Assembly (NCBI GenBank): GCA_015039315.1
Contig: WIDE01000060.1
Location: forward strand, 52,593-116,592
DNA length: 64,000 nt
Direction of reading: 5' to 3'
DNA from: Clavulina sp. PMI_390
Taxonomy: Eukaryota; Basidiomycota; Agaricomycetes; Cantharellales; Hydnaceae
Shown here: in pieces, positions 11,289 through 23,430 of the stretch
Numbering within the stretch: position 1 is the stretch's first letter
Layout of the letters: the number at the start of each line of letters is the position of its first letter
Position numbers and translations under genes: made by a program
Notes under the pieces: model-generated
What the model saw: the letters and a program-made list of their open reading frames with translations, nothing else
What the model was told of the DNA's origin: nothing
Database searches by the model: none

Positions 11289-14200
11289 ATGGCCACGAAT
11301 GGCGTTGGCGAGAGACGAGCCAACGGCAACGATGATGGTCTCCCAAGGGGACGACTTGGAGCTTCACCACCATTGAGCAAGTCTGAGCAGACTCTCAACC
11401 ACTTCAGTGAGTTCACCCGTCTATTTTCGTCATCAACAACGATAACTGTTATATTTTTCTTCTCGTTTTGCTTATCGGTTTTACATAGCCGACAACGCTC
11501 TGCAAGCCCAGAGTGTAAATCAGTCCTATGATCTCCACGACGCGCTGAAGAAAGCTGCCGATTCGAGCTCGGCGCAGGAGGTCCTTGCACCTCTTCGCAC
11601 AGTGCTTGGCTCACTGGAAGTCCTCACAAAGGTCCACCCCTTCCTTGCACTGGCGGTGATCCCTTTCAAGGCTGTGGTGTCGCTCGAGATCAAGCGCCGG
11701 GAGAATGATCGGAGGATTTTGGTCGTGATCTCACAAGTGAGTCAAACCTGTTGGGCGCCTTTGTGACTGGATGGGCCAACGAACTCAACATGACGATATT
11801 CCTCGTAGATGGGTGATATGATGAGCCATTTGTGCGCTTTGCCTCAGCAGCAAGTCACGTCCTTTCAGCATTCACAGCTGCAGGAGGTTCTTTATAACGT
11901 AAAGGTGAGTACGCGTGTCTGCACGCGCGATAAGATACTAAACGCGTGTCTTCTTGCCTAGAACCAAGTAGTTGAATGCGGCAATGCTATCGACGTCTAC
12001 TACAAGAGCAAACTCATTGGTGCGTGGGTGTTGGTGGATTCAACCTTGTCGTCTCATTATGACCAACTTCTCTGCAGTCAAGATCATCAAATCCCAGTCA
12101 TGGCAGGACAAGCTCGAAAACTTCGTACAAGGGTTTTCTAACCTCAGATCAACGTTGAAGATGAAAGTACTTCTCGTCATTAACAGCGTTGCGGGCGACA
12201 CCAACTCGATCGTTTCGACCACCGACCGCAAGATGGATCAAGTCCTCAAGCTCCTTCATCGCAAAACTGACTTTGAAATCGAACTTTCAGAGTTCATCCA
12301 GAGTCATGGTGACATTAGGACTGCCATGAAGAGTGACGATTTCATGAAGCTGTTGATTGCCAAATTCGAAGGATCTGCTGAACCGGGCGCGACCGCTGGC
12401 CAACCAGATATGAACCGTACCAGCGCATCGACTCAAGACCCTATGCGAGCATCGGCTGCCAGCTATACTCCATTTTCTCCTCGCCGACAAAGCTCTACGG
12501 GCTCCGCATTTGACAATTCGTATTCAACGGGCTACCCCTACCCACCACCAGCTAGCCAACCTTATTCTTCTTATACAGCTACCCCTGCAAGCCAACCATG
12601 GAACAGTGAGGCCTATGGCTACGGCGCACCCTCCTCCAGTTGGAGTTATCTACAGAGGCGCTCTTCCCTGCAAAGAGCCTCAGGAACATCATCCGTAAGC
12701 CGGGCCTCTACTACTTCGACCTGGGGAAGCGCGCCTAGCCCCGCTGGCCCCTCTACATCTGGGTACTCTGCAGCTACTCCATACCCTTCAGCACCCACCT
12801 CATCCGCGACTGGATACGATACACGTCCATCTTCTTCTACGACCACTGCAGGGCCCGGCTATAACACCTCTTACGCATACGGCGCCACACGTCCCACTTC
12901 CGCATCGACGCAAGCCAACGTTCCTTATAATCCTCAGCGCACCGCGATGCGTACCACTGTCGGCACACGCGCGCCAGAAGAGGATGTTCTCTCTCCAGAG
13001 ACCGGGGTCGCCAAACCCGTACTTGTCGAGCAGTATCGCGCACAGATCACGGTCGCGCTTTCGACCGAGCTGAATGTAATGCTGCGCCGGAATGAGAATC
13101 TGTGGAACTTCAAGCTGGGGAGGATGACGGATGATATCAAGCGACATTTTGACTCTGGCACAAATAGGGTCCTGAGGGCCATCACTGGGGGCCCTCATGA
13201 GCGATTGAAGCATGGGAAGCTGAAAGCGATTTGGGAGGCAGAGGTGTGTTCCGTTCCGCCTTGGTAGTTCTTGTGGTTTGGCCAGTATGACATGCTGACG
13301 CGAGATTTCCTGGATTCGTAATTGACAGAAATGGCGAGGCTCCATTGGTGGGATGCAGTTCCTACAGGCTGTACAAGACTTCATGGTGGACGAACCCCAG
13401 GTTGCGCTAGCCGAGTCTCGCAACGAGGCTTGGGCAGTGCGATTCTTGGGCGTAGGACATCGTGTGCCACTTTTGCAAGTGATCGATCGGGACTGCACTG
13501 GGTTCGTGAGCATAGCGGAGGCGAACACGTTCACGGATGAGAAGCCTGAAGGAATGAGGTTCGTCCCCTTTCGCCAAGCTGGTACTGCTTTTTACCGGAG
13601 TCCTGAATTCTCCGCCGTTATCTTTAGCTTGCTTATGTGGTTCGCGTATTCGGCCGTTGCATGGGCATATGAAGCTTATGAGTGCGTTCGATTCGAACCG
13701 CATAATTTTTTTTGTAGTCTAACAATACCTGTTGTTGATTTGGGGAATACTCTCAATACAGGTGCCGGAAGCAAATCCACGATTTGTGGACCCACCTTGC
13801 GCAATTACTTGAAACTACCTCCGCCATCGAAGCAATGGAAGATTTCGAGGCCACCATTGGCCCTGACCTGGATATTCTGCTGTCCTCCTTCCGAGTATCG
13901 CCTCGGAGAATTGCGGAAATCGCGGAGCAACCTGTTTTGGTTGACATCCTGAAGCGGAGACTGGAGGCGCGGCAGAAGAATCTGAGGGAGAATCTTGAAG
14001 TTGTGAAGTGGGAGATTGATAGTGCTTCGACGCTCAAAGCTGTCGCTGGGAATGGGTTCATCGAGAGCGTGAGTAACGAGTCACAGATCAAATAACAAGC
14101 GCTGCTCACGACCCCTCCCCCCCTTTATAGTATCTTCTGCCACTACTCTCCACGTTGATAGCTCACTTCGTCTCGTACATCGAGGCCATTCATACGGGTA

Positions 14201-14796
14201 ATCATCCCGATGCCCTCGACCCTACTGCCGAGTCTACCAAGACCTTCGCGATGAAGGAGTCTATCTCTATGGTGCTAAGCGTCGTAGATGAACGCGTATT
14301 CTACCTCGATGATTGTTATCCGCCCGAGGCCAAGTCCGAGCTCAGCTTTGGGCTTTTCGGTCAATGGCTACCCAAGGAGTGGCCAACAGAGCCACTGCTG
14401 CCGAAGTTCGCTAGTGTAGCAGGGACACCGATCACCGAAGGCCCCCCTAGTGGGCTAGGCATGATGGGTTCGGCGCCAACGTCACCACTGACGCCTGTCA
14501 AGGAGGAAGAAGACTATCAATCCCCGTTGAGCATTGTGCCAACTACTGCTGGATTCTCAGGTTTCTCCGCTCCCAATACTGGGACGAGCTCTGGCTTCTC
14601 CTCACCCTTTACGACTCCTTCGTCATCAGCAGGTTCTGCCAAGGAACTAGGCTTCCCCCTGTCCGGAGCTCCTAGTACCCAAGCTGCCTCCAATGCTAGC
14701 TCAACTAGCGTGAATTCGACCCATAGTAAGACCCCTACACCATCGCTTCACGAGCCAAAGACTCCATCCCCGGTTCCCGCTCCAGAGCCTGCTTCA

Positions 14797-14828
<32 letters not shown>

Positions 14829-15394
14829 GTCCGAGCCCGTTGTGGTGCAGAATGGCGATGCCACACCGAGTCCGGGAGCCAGTCCCACCACGACCCTCCC
14901 TATTACACCTACATCTCCCAATCCTATTTCTTCTCCAGCTACCAACGTGGTTGATCTAGATCACTGGGATATTCAGAATCCGAATGATCCAGACCAGCGG
15001 CCTGTGACACCTCCACCCATGACTGTTGGAGAGCCTCCTGTCCCCGCTTCTACATCCACTGGAAGCGGTACACATGGTGCCAGCTCGGACAACGATTTCA
15101 GCAGTATGGCCCCGCTATTCTACGGTACGTATACATATCCATTCCTCTCGCTTATGGTGGTACCACACCTTCACGCCGTCAACTAATCATTTTTCTGTAT
15201 TTTCAGTGGAAGCGAAGTATGCGTACCAGGCAGCAGAAGACAATGATATGAACCTCGAGCCTGGTGACAGGATCGCTGTAATTGCGACCCCCGAATCAGG
15301 ATGGTGGATTGGGTGGCACCTGAATGCCGAAAGGGATATCCCTGGGCGGACGACTTTCCCTAGCAATTATGTTGAGCTGTGTGACTTGGATTGA
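11289..15394 (+). CDS. Helical-domain/EF-hand/SH3 protein
   Basis: Nine exons: 11289-11406, 11489-11736, 11809-11904, 11962-12019, 12078-13243, 13329-13681, 13762-14068, 14131-15124, 15207-15394 (1175 aa). Residues about 40-280 are an all-helical domain (DALKKAADSSSAQEVLAPLR, then VLTKVHPFLALAVIPFKAVV). It resembles the N-terminal helical domains of basidiomycete NLR-like and MLKL-like proteins, but no NTPase follows. Residues about 280-465 are low-complexity S/T/P/Y. One EF-hand loop is seen near residue 615 (DRDCTGFVSIAE), with D at 1 and 3, G at 6 and E at 12. A second helical region follows, then an S/T/P-rich linker with an Ala-Pro run, and a C-terminal SH3 domain (YAYQAAEDNDMNLEPGD, GWWIGW, FPSNYVELCDLD). 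Upstream in-frame ATGs exist, so the start is moderately sure. Role unknown; calcium-responsive scaffold is an inference. Confidence 0.82.
14794..14825 (+). repeat. GCTCCT microsatellite in coding sequence
   Basis: A short run of GCTCCT units encodes an Ala-Pro tract in the disordered linker before the SH3 domain. Such hexamer tracts can change in copy number without breaking the frame. Confidence 0.8.
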
Positions 15395-15723
15395 ATGCGA
15401 GGTAGCGTAGGAAGGGATGCAGAGTGCGCCAGGCAGGCTCTTTGCCATAGCTTTGCAGCTCGTTGATATTATTCTGTGCTGGATATAGTGTTTGTACATT
15501 GCTTATTTTCGGCTCGTATACCCATATCTGAAATAAGATTTAGCAGTAAATATGATTGAGGCATCGTATAATCGCGCTACGGACTTCTGAATGCTTGTAA
15601 CTCAAGATATGTTACACGGGGCGGGGATTTGGTATAATGACTTCCTAAATCTGTGCGAGCGACATAATAAAAAGCATAATTTCCTTGCGACGCCGGTGTT
15701 ATTCACGAGGGTCAATAGTAGAG
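15395..15723. other. Convergent intergenic region
   Basis: 329 bp between the stops of the EF-hand/SH3 gene (plus) and an F-box gene (minus). It should hold both 3' UTRs. AATAAA-like signals are not exact; AATAAGA and AATAAAAAG occur at about 15532 and 15665. No further gene is seen. Confidence 0.5.
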
Positions 15724-17338
15724 TTATTGGGTGCTAATGAGGGTAGGATCCTCAATCAACACGATATCGCCATATTCCACAAGAAGCTGTTCGTCGAAAC
15801 CGTGAGGTAGACTATGAAAGCATACTCGGAATGGGTTTTGACGACGACGAATGGCGCGAAATAGGGGTAGTACAATATCCGGGTACGCTGAGGCGGGACC
15901 GAAATCGAGATGCTCCAATCTAGGCAGCAGCTCGTCCTGCGTGGGATCTGCATCTCTGAAGAATCGCGCAACATCGTCGATGTTGGCGGCAGTTATAATC
16001 TCCTGAATGGTAGGGTTGGCTCTGAAGAACGGCTCGAGGACGGCGTTAAGGAATCCTTCGCTACCGATGCTCATGAAGTCAAGGGAAGGCAAAGAAATCA
16101 CCCCTGGGTCGACATCATGTTCTACCGATTGCGTCCATTTATCCAGAGCAAGCTCAGCAAGATTGGGCATGATATTTCGTGAGGGGTGGAGAAGAGATAG
16201 CGGGGATGGGACATCCAAGTAGAGCTTTCGCAAATTTGGGAGTAGATGAGGTGTTCTGGGGATAGGAAGATTGAATGGTGTTCCGATAGGGACAGTCCAT
16301 CGAAAAGCTTCGAGGGACTGGTGACAAGATGCCAATAAATTGAGGGTGTCATCCACATTGATACCCCCGTGAATTCTGAGCTCGCGAATGCTACTAGTGG
16401 GATGACACATGATAGACAGAGGAGGGGGGATGTTTACAGTAACTCTTGCATACTCGATGTCGAGGGTTTCGAGCGCCGGTGCCCCTCGAATATCAACATA
16501 AGCTGGCAACGGATTTTGGCGAATGGCCACATGGATGGTTTTCAGAGCTGGCAGGAGGAAGTCCCCGGAGAGGAAGATCAACGGTGGTACAGTACGGCAA
16601 CTTCCGTCGCTGGTGATCAACAGTGTTTGGAGCCGTCCCTGTAGGGAGTAGAGGCTGTCTTTGACTGATTTCCAGTACCACATTGCCTGGCTGTAGATTG
16701 CACGCTCATCAAAAACGTAGAGGTGGACAGGACTCGCTTTGCCTCTGGCCACCTCAAGGGGAACCAGAGCATGGGAGGGTGTAGTGGGTTCACCATAATC
16801 CATAGATACCGAGATATGACTCCACGCAGTCGGGGTATTCAATAGTACCTGACGAAAGTGGGAGCATGAGGATCCAATAGCGAGACGCGTCTGTCGGCAC
16901 TTGGCCAAAATCACGGCGGCATTCGGATAGACCTCTACGTGTTCGTTCCATTGAGATGGCTGGCAGGCAGTCTCAAATATTGAACCCAGTACCTCGAAGG
17001 GAAGTTTCATGGGTGGCAGAATATGATTTGCCGCTCGGCGATAGGAGGAGGTAAGCTCAAATGAGGCAGTCTCGATGACCTTGACGACATCACGCAAGGT
17101 CTGGAATGTTTCCGATAGCTCTTCCGAAGCCTGCTTCAGAAGATCAACATCTCTACTGGCAAGAATAAAGCATTGAGTTCTTGGGAAGGAGCAGCAAATT
17201 AAGATGTGTTGCGACTCACTATGACCCAAGTTCGTTGGAGGTGAATAGATCCAAGAAGACATCGGCGCTTTCGGGAAGCCTCGCATGCCAGGCTTGAAGG
17301 ACGTCGATGAGCCTCCTCAATCTTGGACGAGCCTTCAT
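15724..17338 (-). CDS. F-box protein, subtype A (copy 5), two exons
   Basis: On the minus strand exon 1 is 17338-17220 and exon 2 is 17155-15724 (516 aa). The leader reads MKARPRLRRLIDVLQAWHAR and continues L-P-E-S-A-D-V-F; it is followed by a phase-2 intron of 64 nt (TA|GTGAGT...TGCCAG). Exon 2 starts with the linker (LLKQASEELSETFQTLRDVV, about residues 44-63), then the F-box MKLPFEVLGSIFETACQP, CRQTRLAIGSSCSHFRQVLL and TPTAWSHISVSMD. The body shows SCHQSLEAFRWTVP, FRANPTIQEIITAANIDDVA, LLPRLEHLDF and the C-terminal EYGDIVLIE. It is closest in sequence to the copies at 21426 and 30340. It is divergent from the F-box gene at 17533, with 194 bp between the starts. Confidence 0.88.
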
Positions 17339-17532
17339 TTGGAAGAGAACAGACTGAGGTCTCAGGCTAGAAATTGTAAGGCCACAAGGGCTCCAAAATG
17401 AGGTTTTCAAGTTCGGTGGATTGAAGAGGTAGCAGGTTGTTAGTTAAGGGCTTCAAGTTTACCAGCCGCGTATAGTGGTCAAGGGCGTGGGACGCGTGAC
17501 GGTCACAAGAATCCTTGTGAATATGCTCAGAA

Positions 17533-19083
17533 TTGGCCACAGATCATAAAGGCGCTTCAAGGTCGGCGCACGATGTTAGCATCCAATGCTGGCGATATGT
17601 CCCTAAGTTACTTAGATCTGATATTGGGGTTAGGCGCTTCTCTTCTTTGATGATCCATGCTGAGGTTATCTATCATTCGTGCAGGACTCGGCCCGGAAAC
17701 GTTTCAAGTACCACCCACTCACGACTAGATCGCATTGCTCCCGTCGAAGACATCACAAAGAAGCTTCCTCCAGAAATTCTATCATTAATTTTTGAACTCG
17801 CATGTGTCACGGCAAAGCACGCACTTTTCTTTTATGAGAGACTCAGGCAGATGAACGCATTACGCCAAACACGTGCGTGCATTGCAGGCACTTGCACTCG
17901 ATGGCACAGCATCGCAATGGCATCGCCACTACTATGGAGCGATATTGAACTCCATATTTCAGACAGGACATCATTCCGTGATTATCTCAACCTCATTCCT
18001 CTTGAGATTTCTCGGTCTGGCTCGTGCCTTTTGACGCTCCGCATCGACATCCACTTTGACTATCTTGGTGAGCTGTCAGGCTATGAGCGTCACAGCTGTA
18101 CCTCTATAAATATGAAAGGCGGCCAATGGGACGGCTGGACTTCTCTGGATATGGATTGGACGAAGTTGCGGCACATTTTCTCGTCATCGGCCCCACGAAT
18201 TGGGACATATATTGTCCATTCATCCGGCGGGGCATTGACGAATCCCTTCGATTTTTTCGTCGACGCCAATGTCCAATTTCCATCCATGCGCAATTTCTGC
18301 TATTTTGACTGCGATGATTCGTGTGATATGCTGGCGTTTGACATTACGCGTATCCCTCATATCCGAAACCTTCAGATACGCGGTTTTATTCTCGGATCGA
18401 TTCACTTCAGCCCTTTAACCAAGTTAAATCTTCGTCAATGTTTTGTTGGAGCATGGGGCGATGTAATGATCTTCGATTTGCTCGCCTCAACTCGAGAGAC
18501 TTTGGAAAGTCTGAAGCTGCATTGTGGTCCCAACCTTTCTATCCCCAATATCCAATTCCCTGCCCTACGGGAGATTTCATGGGAGGGTGATATTTCGGAT
18601 GAGGCATTCCAAAATCTCGCTGCTCCTGCTCTCAATTTCGCCAAACTTGAGGGTATTATATGGAGGAAGACTCCCCCTAATTCCGGATTCTCAAACGCCC
18701 GTACTGTTGTGGTTGGCGAGCTTGCTCCCGAGTTTATCAAAGACTTCTTTCAACTGCATCCCAATGTTCAGAAATTGTGCATCACTGGACAGAGCGCCCT
18801 GGCCATTGCCACACTTTGGAAAGAATCCCCTTCCAGCATCCCGCTCAACCTGCGGCTTCTCCATGTTTATCCGCAAGAGGCTTCTATCAATGGCGAGGGT
18901 GGTCTCGATCATGACACCATTTCTCGCATATCAGCCGTCATTCAGCAACCGCCTTGCCCTTTCATTTTAGAGGTCGACGCCATCAATGACTCGTCAAATG
19001 ATTTGTGCCAGGATTCTGGGCCGTTGCTTCGCATTGGAGCCCCTTATCCGGCATGGGCATGGATCTATTCGGTTTTTGATTGA
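17533..19083 (+). CDS. F-box protein, subtype B (copy 6)
   Basis: A 516-aa open frame. The F-box part is KLPPEILSLIFELACVTAKH (about residues 77-96), followed by LRQTRACIAGTCTRWHSIAM and SPLLWSDIELHIS. Subtype B differs from subtype A by the C-T-R-W block replacing C-S-H-F, by an I-P-L-E-I-S-R-S-G segment, and by a C-terminus ending in a P-Y-P-A-W motif instead of the E-Y-G-D-I tail. The LRR-like middle includes HIRNLQIRGF and TLESLKLHCGP. The N-terminal about 75 residues are not conserved with sister genes, and a leader exon with intron may be hidden there, so the start codon is uncertain. Presumed SCF receptor; substrate unknown. Confidence 0.78.
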   Translation: MATDHKGASRSAHDVSIQCWRYVPKLLRSDIGVRRFSSLMIHAEVIYHSCRTRPGNVSSTTHSRLDRIAPVEDITKKLPPEILSLIFELACVTAKHALFFYERLRQMNALRQTRACIAGTCTRWHSIAMASPLLWSDIELHISDRTSFRDYLNLIPLEISRSGSCLLTLRIDIHFDYLGELSGYERHSCTSINMKGGQWDGWTSLDMDWTKLRHIFSSSAPRIGTYIVHSSGGALTNPFDFFVDANVQFPSMRNFCYFDCDDSCDMLAFDITRIPHIRNLQIRGFILGSIHFSPLTKLNLRQCFVGAWGDVMIFDLLASTRETLESLKLHCGPNLSIPNIQFPALREISWEGDISDEAFQNLAAPALNFAKLEGIIWRKTPPNSGFSNARTVVVGELAPEFIKDFFQLHPNVQKLCITGQSALAIATLWKESPSSIPLNLRLLHVYPQEASINGEGGLDHDTISRISAVIQQPPCPFILEVDAINDSSNDLCQDSGPLLRIGAPYPAWAWIYSVFD

Positions 19084-19351
19084 TAGGACAGCTCTAATGG
19101 GGCGCAAGCCATTTTTGTCTTTGGGAATCAATTAGCCTAGCTGTATTTCAATCAATGTGGATATCCCTTGATGGTCTCCAAGTTTGCCGCCTGTCGTGTG
19201 ATTTTGTGACGGTCTGCGTTACGGATGATGTATTGTGTGGAGACTCTTTTGGGGCATACCTCGGCGCTCCTATCACTGTCTAGGACATATATTCGGATCT
19301 TCGGAGCCTGAAATATTCCCCTGTCGAGTGTCGACGACGCGCTTTCCTATT

Positions 19352-20824
19352 ATGCGGGCTCGGAAGCAGCTTCAAGCACTTCATGCTGGTCGAGCGACTC
19401 AGGCCGGAACACCAAAGTATGCCAATTCCTTCTCTTGTCCGGTTAATAACATCTGAAGCTACTCTTGTATGCTCAGTGATGAGATGGACACTGCCCTTCG
19501 GGATTCACGTCAAGCTATCTCGATGCTAGACATCACCTACAACTTCCCTTCAGAGCTCCTGTCATCAATCTTTGAGTTTGCATGCTCAGATGTTAGCGAA
19601 GGGGTTTTTTCTCTCAATAAACGCAAGCCTATGGATCCCCTGAGGCAGGTGCGAGCATCCATCGCCAGTACTTGCTCTCGATGGCGCGAGATTGTCCTCA
19701 CATCACCGCGTTTATGGTCAAATATTGCTCTCCATATATCGCCGAATATATCGTTCCCGAAGTGCCTCGAAATAATTTCTCTTGAAGTTTCTCGCTCTGG
19801 GGCATGCCTGCTGACTCTCCGCATCGATGTGTCGTTCTCCTCAACATCCTCGGATTGGGATGGCTGGGAGCTCTCAAACACCTCCTCTTCCTCCTCCTCC
19901 GATTGGACGAATTTGCGCAGCCTTTTCACTTCGGTATCCTCTCGAATCGAGGTCCATCGGTTCGAGTCATGGAGCTCCATAAACCCTTCTGGAATGCACC
20001 CCCTTGGCTTCGTCCTCGATCCCGCCGCTCGCTTCCCGAACATGCGCATATTTCATTACCAAAATAGTCCCTCTCAAAGCGAGCCAATTCTTATAGATCT
20101 CAGGCGTATCCCCCACGTCCAAGTCCTTGAGATATACGATTCCGTATCAGTCCCGATCCAATTCAGGCTTCCTCCAAGCTTGGAGGTTCGCCGCTGTCAT
20201 CTTGGGGGAGGCAACGTCCCAGGAGTGTTTGATATGCTCGCCTTGACTCGGAACACCTTGGAGATCCTCCGGCTGGATGCCTATGTACCCTCCACGACTC
20301 TCACCTCCAAAATCGTGTTTCCTAGGTTACGGGAGTTTTTATGGTCAGGGAATCTACCCCAGCTAACGATGCAGAATATGGTGGCCCCTGCCCTCGAGTA
20401 TCTCAACTTCGAATCGTTGGGATGGGATCGGTCTCCCGACCGCTCTGGACTCTCCGATGTTCGAACTGTGGTCGTTGACTATATGGAGCGGACATGTATC
20501 CAAAGGTTCTTTGACTTGCATCCGAAGATTCAGAGGCTCAGCGTCAATGAATGGAGTGTTCAGTCCATTGTTACAATATGGAAAGATTCACCTTTGCAAA
20601 TTCTAGCCGATCTGCAGGTTTTTCATGTCGTAGATGCATACAACCTAGACGAGGACACCTTCTACGAGATCCTTGCCATCAATCGACAAAGATCCCGTCC
20701 TTTCGTGCTAGAAGTTGACAGCATAGACGAGTCATTGGACAGTATATGCCAGGATTTCGGGCCCTTTTTATGTATCGCGGACAGGTATCCGGCATGGAGG
20801 AATATGTCTCAGTCTGCCATTTGA
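19352..20824 (+). CDS. F-box protein, subtype B (copy 7), two exons
   Basis: Exons 19352-19416 and 19477-20824 give 470 aa. The leader is short (MRARKQLQALHAGRATQAGT), ending in phase 2 at AA|GTATGC, with a 60-nt intron ending GCTCAG. The F-box is FPSELLSSIFEFACSD, followed by LRQVRASIASTCSRWREIVL and SPRLWSNIALHIS. A Ser-rich stretch (about 155-162) separates this from the LRR-like body. The end motif is P-F-V-L-E-V-D then a Y-P-A-W segment as in the upstream copy 6, so these two are a tandem pair from a recent or retained duplication. The in-frame ATG at 19469, inside the intron, would give a protein lacking the leader. Confidence 0.82.
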
Positions 20825-21425
20825 TCCTGGTCTCCACGTTTCACAAATATTCAAAGCATCTACTGCTGGAAGGACAAGATTTCTGGATTCGATCTCCCTC
20901 TCTAATTGGAATGCGAGACGTGCCGTTGATATTGGAGTCTCAGGGGATCTGGAGACGGTGCTCGAACGAGTGGGCATGTGCTTCTCAATACAGAAAGAGT
21001 TGAAGGGAATGCGATCACGTCTGCGAAGTGATACGACGACAACGGCAAGAAAATAAATTAACAAGCGCTTGGACAGATGCAACTCCCTCATCCACCGCTT
21101 TGAGCGACAATACGATCGACCATCTTCGAAACGTAGAGAGGTAACTCAAGACATAAGACGCACGATCAAACCAAGCGCTTTTTCAATGCTCCTTATTCCT
21201 CGTCATCGCGTGGACTGTCGAACCCAAAAAGGTAAAGAAATTTCCGCATTTACTTGAGGCCTTAGGCGGATCTCGTTGTGTGTGGCCGCTTGGTGTCACT
21301 GTCACGTGTGCAACCAGTCACGTCGGGAGGGTCGAAATCGCATTTCTCCTGCAAAGGATCTGCACAACCGCTGTTCATCTAATGCTCGAGTGCTTCTGAG
21401 GCTCCATTCTACTAATCACCTCGCG
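20825..21425. other. Intergenic region
   Basis: 601 bp between copies 7 and 8 of the F-box family. No coding segment or repeat could be supported; the last part must include the copy 8 promoter. Confidence 0.4.
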
Positions 21426-23027
21426 ATGAGCGCTCATCTGAGACTCAACCAGCTCATCAACTTCCTGCAAGCATGGCAATCCAAAATTCCTGCCAGTGCT
21501 GAGATTTTCCCCGATCCGTTTTCTGCTGGGACTGGGGCGAAGTGAGTAGAACTATGGCACTTCTTCTCCAGGAACAAAAAGATCACACTTTATCCAACTA
21601 GTACGCATCTTGATTCCCTGAGGCAAGCATCGGAGGAGCTCTCAGAGGCATTCCGAACTCTGCAAGAGGTGGTTGATGTCGTCCGGATCAGCTCTTCCGA
21701 GCTCGCAATATCCTATCGTACGGCTCAAAACAGCATCCTACCACCCATGATGCTTCCTTTTGAGATATTGGGATCCATATTCGAGATGGCGTGCCTGCCC
21801 AGCGCAGAGCCCGGCAAAGCAACGGCTGGCGCTAATCCTACCATCACTATATCCAAGTGTCGACATACTCGCCTTGCCATCGGGGCCTCATGCTCTCACT
21901 TCCGCCAGGTGTTACTAAATACTCCAGCTGTTTGGAGTTATATATCTATCTCCATGGATTATCTTGCTTCCACGCGCCCCTCAGATACTCTGATCCCTCT
22001 TGAGGTGGCCAGAGGCAAGTCAAGCCCCGTATACCTTTATGTTTTCGACGAGCGCGCAGTCCCCAGCGAGGCTAGCCGGTACTGGGAGACGGTGAAAGGT
22101 AGTTTATACTCTTTGCAAAGGCGACTTCATACACTAGCTATTGTCGGCAACGGAAGCAACGCCGACCTACCACCACTAAATTTCCTTTCAGGCGACCATC
22201 TCCTCCCAGCTCTCAAAACTCTCCGAATCACCTTCCGTGAACAACTACCAATGACTTATGTGGATCTTCGCAGCGCACCTGCGCTTGAAACTTTCACAAT
22301 CACCGCAACTGGCCGTTCTCCACCGTCCATATTGTGCCATCCCATCAGTCACATCCGTGAACTCACTATTCGAGGGAATGTCAGTGTGGATACCACCCTG
22401 GACCTTGTGGCCTCTTGCCACCAATCCCTCATAAAGTTTCAATGGCTTCCTGAAGGAGGATCACATTTATACAACCTGCCCATCCCTTCTACAATGCTCC
22501 AGCTGTCACAGCTACAAGAATTGTATCTGAATAATAGGTTTCCCATGTCGCTCATCAAACCAGCCCGTTTCTTGATGCCGAACCTTTCAAAGCTCACTCT
22601 CGGTCGCTGGACTCAGATCGTCAACGAAAACTTTGACTTGGGTACCATATGCCTACCATCCCTGAGAATCGTTGATATCGGGGGTGATGGGTTCTTCGGT
22701 GACGCCATCAAACCCTTCTTCAGAGCCAATCCTACCATACGCGAGATTGTTACTGGCCCCAGCATTCGCCACGTTATCCAATCCTTGGAGGACTCAGATT
22801 CTACGGTGGATGAGATACTCCCGAATCTAGACCGGATTAGTTTTGCAAACTCGTCACCGTACATGAACGAGGCATTGGCCCTGTTTCAGTTAGCCCGTCA
22901 ACGCCACCGTCAATTCCGGGTAGTGTTCGAAGCTATCCCTCGGGATTTTGACAATCGACTACTTATTGAATATGGCGATATAATGCTGATAGAGAAAATA
23001 ACTCCTTCTAATGTAACATGGCCGTGA
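21426..23027 (+). CDS. F-box protein, subtype A (copy 8), two exons
   Basis: Exons 21426-21541 and 21602-23027 give 513 aa. The leader, MSAHLRLNQLINFLQAWQSK followed by I-P-A-S-A-E-I-F-P-D-P-F, is the clearest example of the family leader. It ends in phase 2 (AA|GTGAGT); the 60-nt intron ends AACTAG. Exon 2 opens with LRQASEELSEAFRTLQEVVD, then the F-box MMLPFEILGSIFEMACLP (about residues 87-104), CRHTRLAIGASCSHFRQVLL and TPAVWSYISISMD. The body has SCHQSLIKFQWLP, FRANPTIREIVTGPSIRHV, ILPNLDRISF and the terminal EYGDIMLIE. It is very close to copies 5 and 9, which points to recent duplication. Presumed SCF receptor. Confidence 0.9.
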
Positions 23028-23430
23028 GTTTTGTTGGCTGTTCCTGCATTTCTCGCATTAGACAAGTGGAGAAACTCAAAAGAGTTTGACTAGCTTCATT
23101 ATTGGATTCCATTTTATTGTCGATCTCACCTTTCTGCTCATCTATTTCTCGTATTTTATTCGCAATGTAACTTCCCTATTCTCCCATCTTGGTGAGATAC
23201 AAATGTTCGGAATAGATAGATGATTCTACTGGTTCCGTGACCCTCCATCCCTGCTCAATGCTCAAGATGGTTAAAAAGCGACCCCCCAAACGATAGAAAG
23301 GCGAAGAAGTGACACCAACGCTCCCTTAGTAGCAAGGTCATCAACAAAGTTGAAGCCCCCATTCGGTCGCGTGCGGGATGACTTGAGGGAACTCTAAACC
23401 GTACTATTATGTACCGCACAGAGGGAAGTC

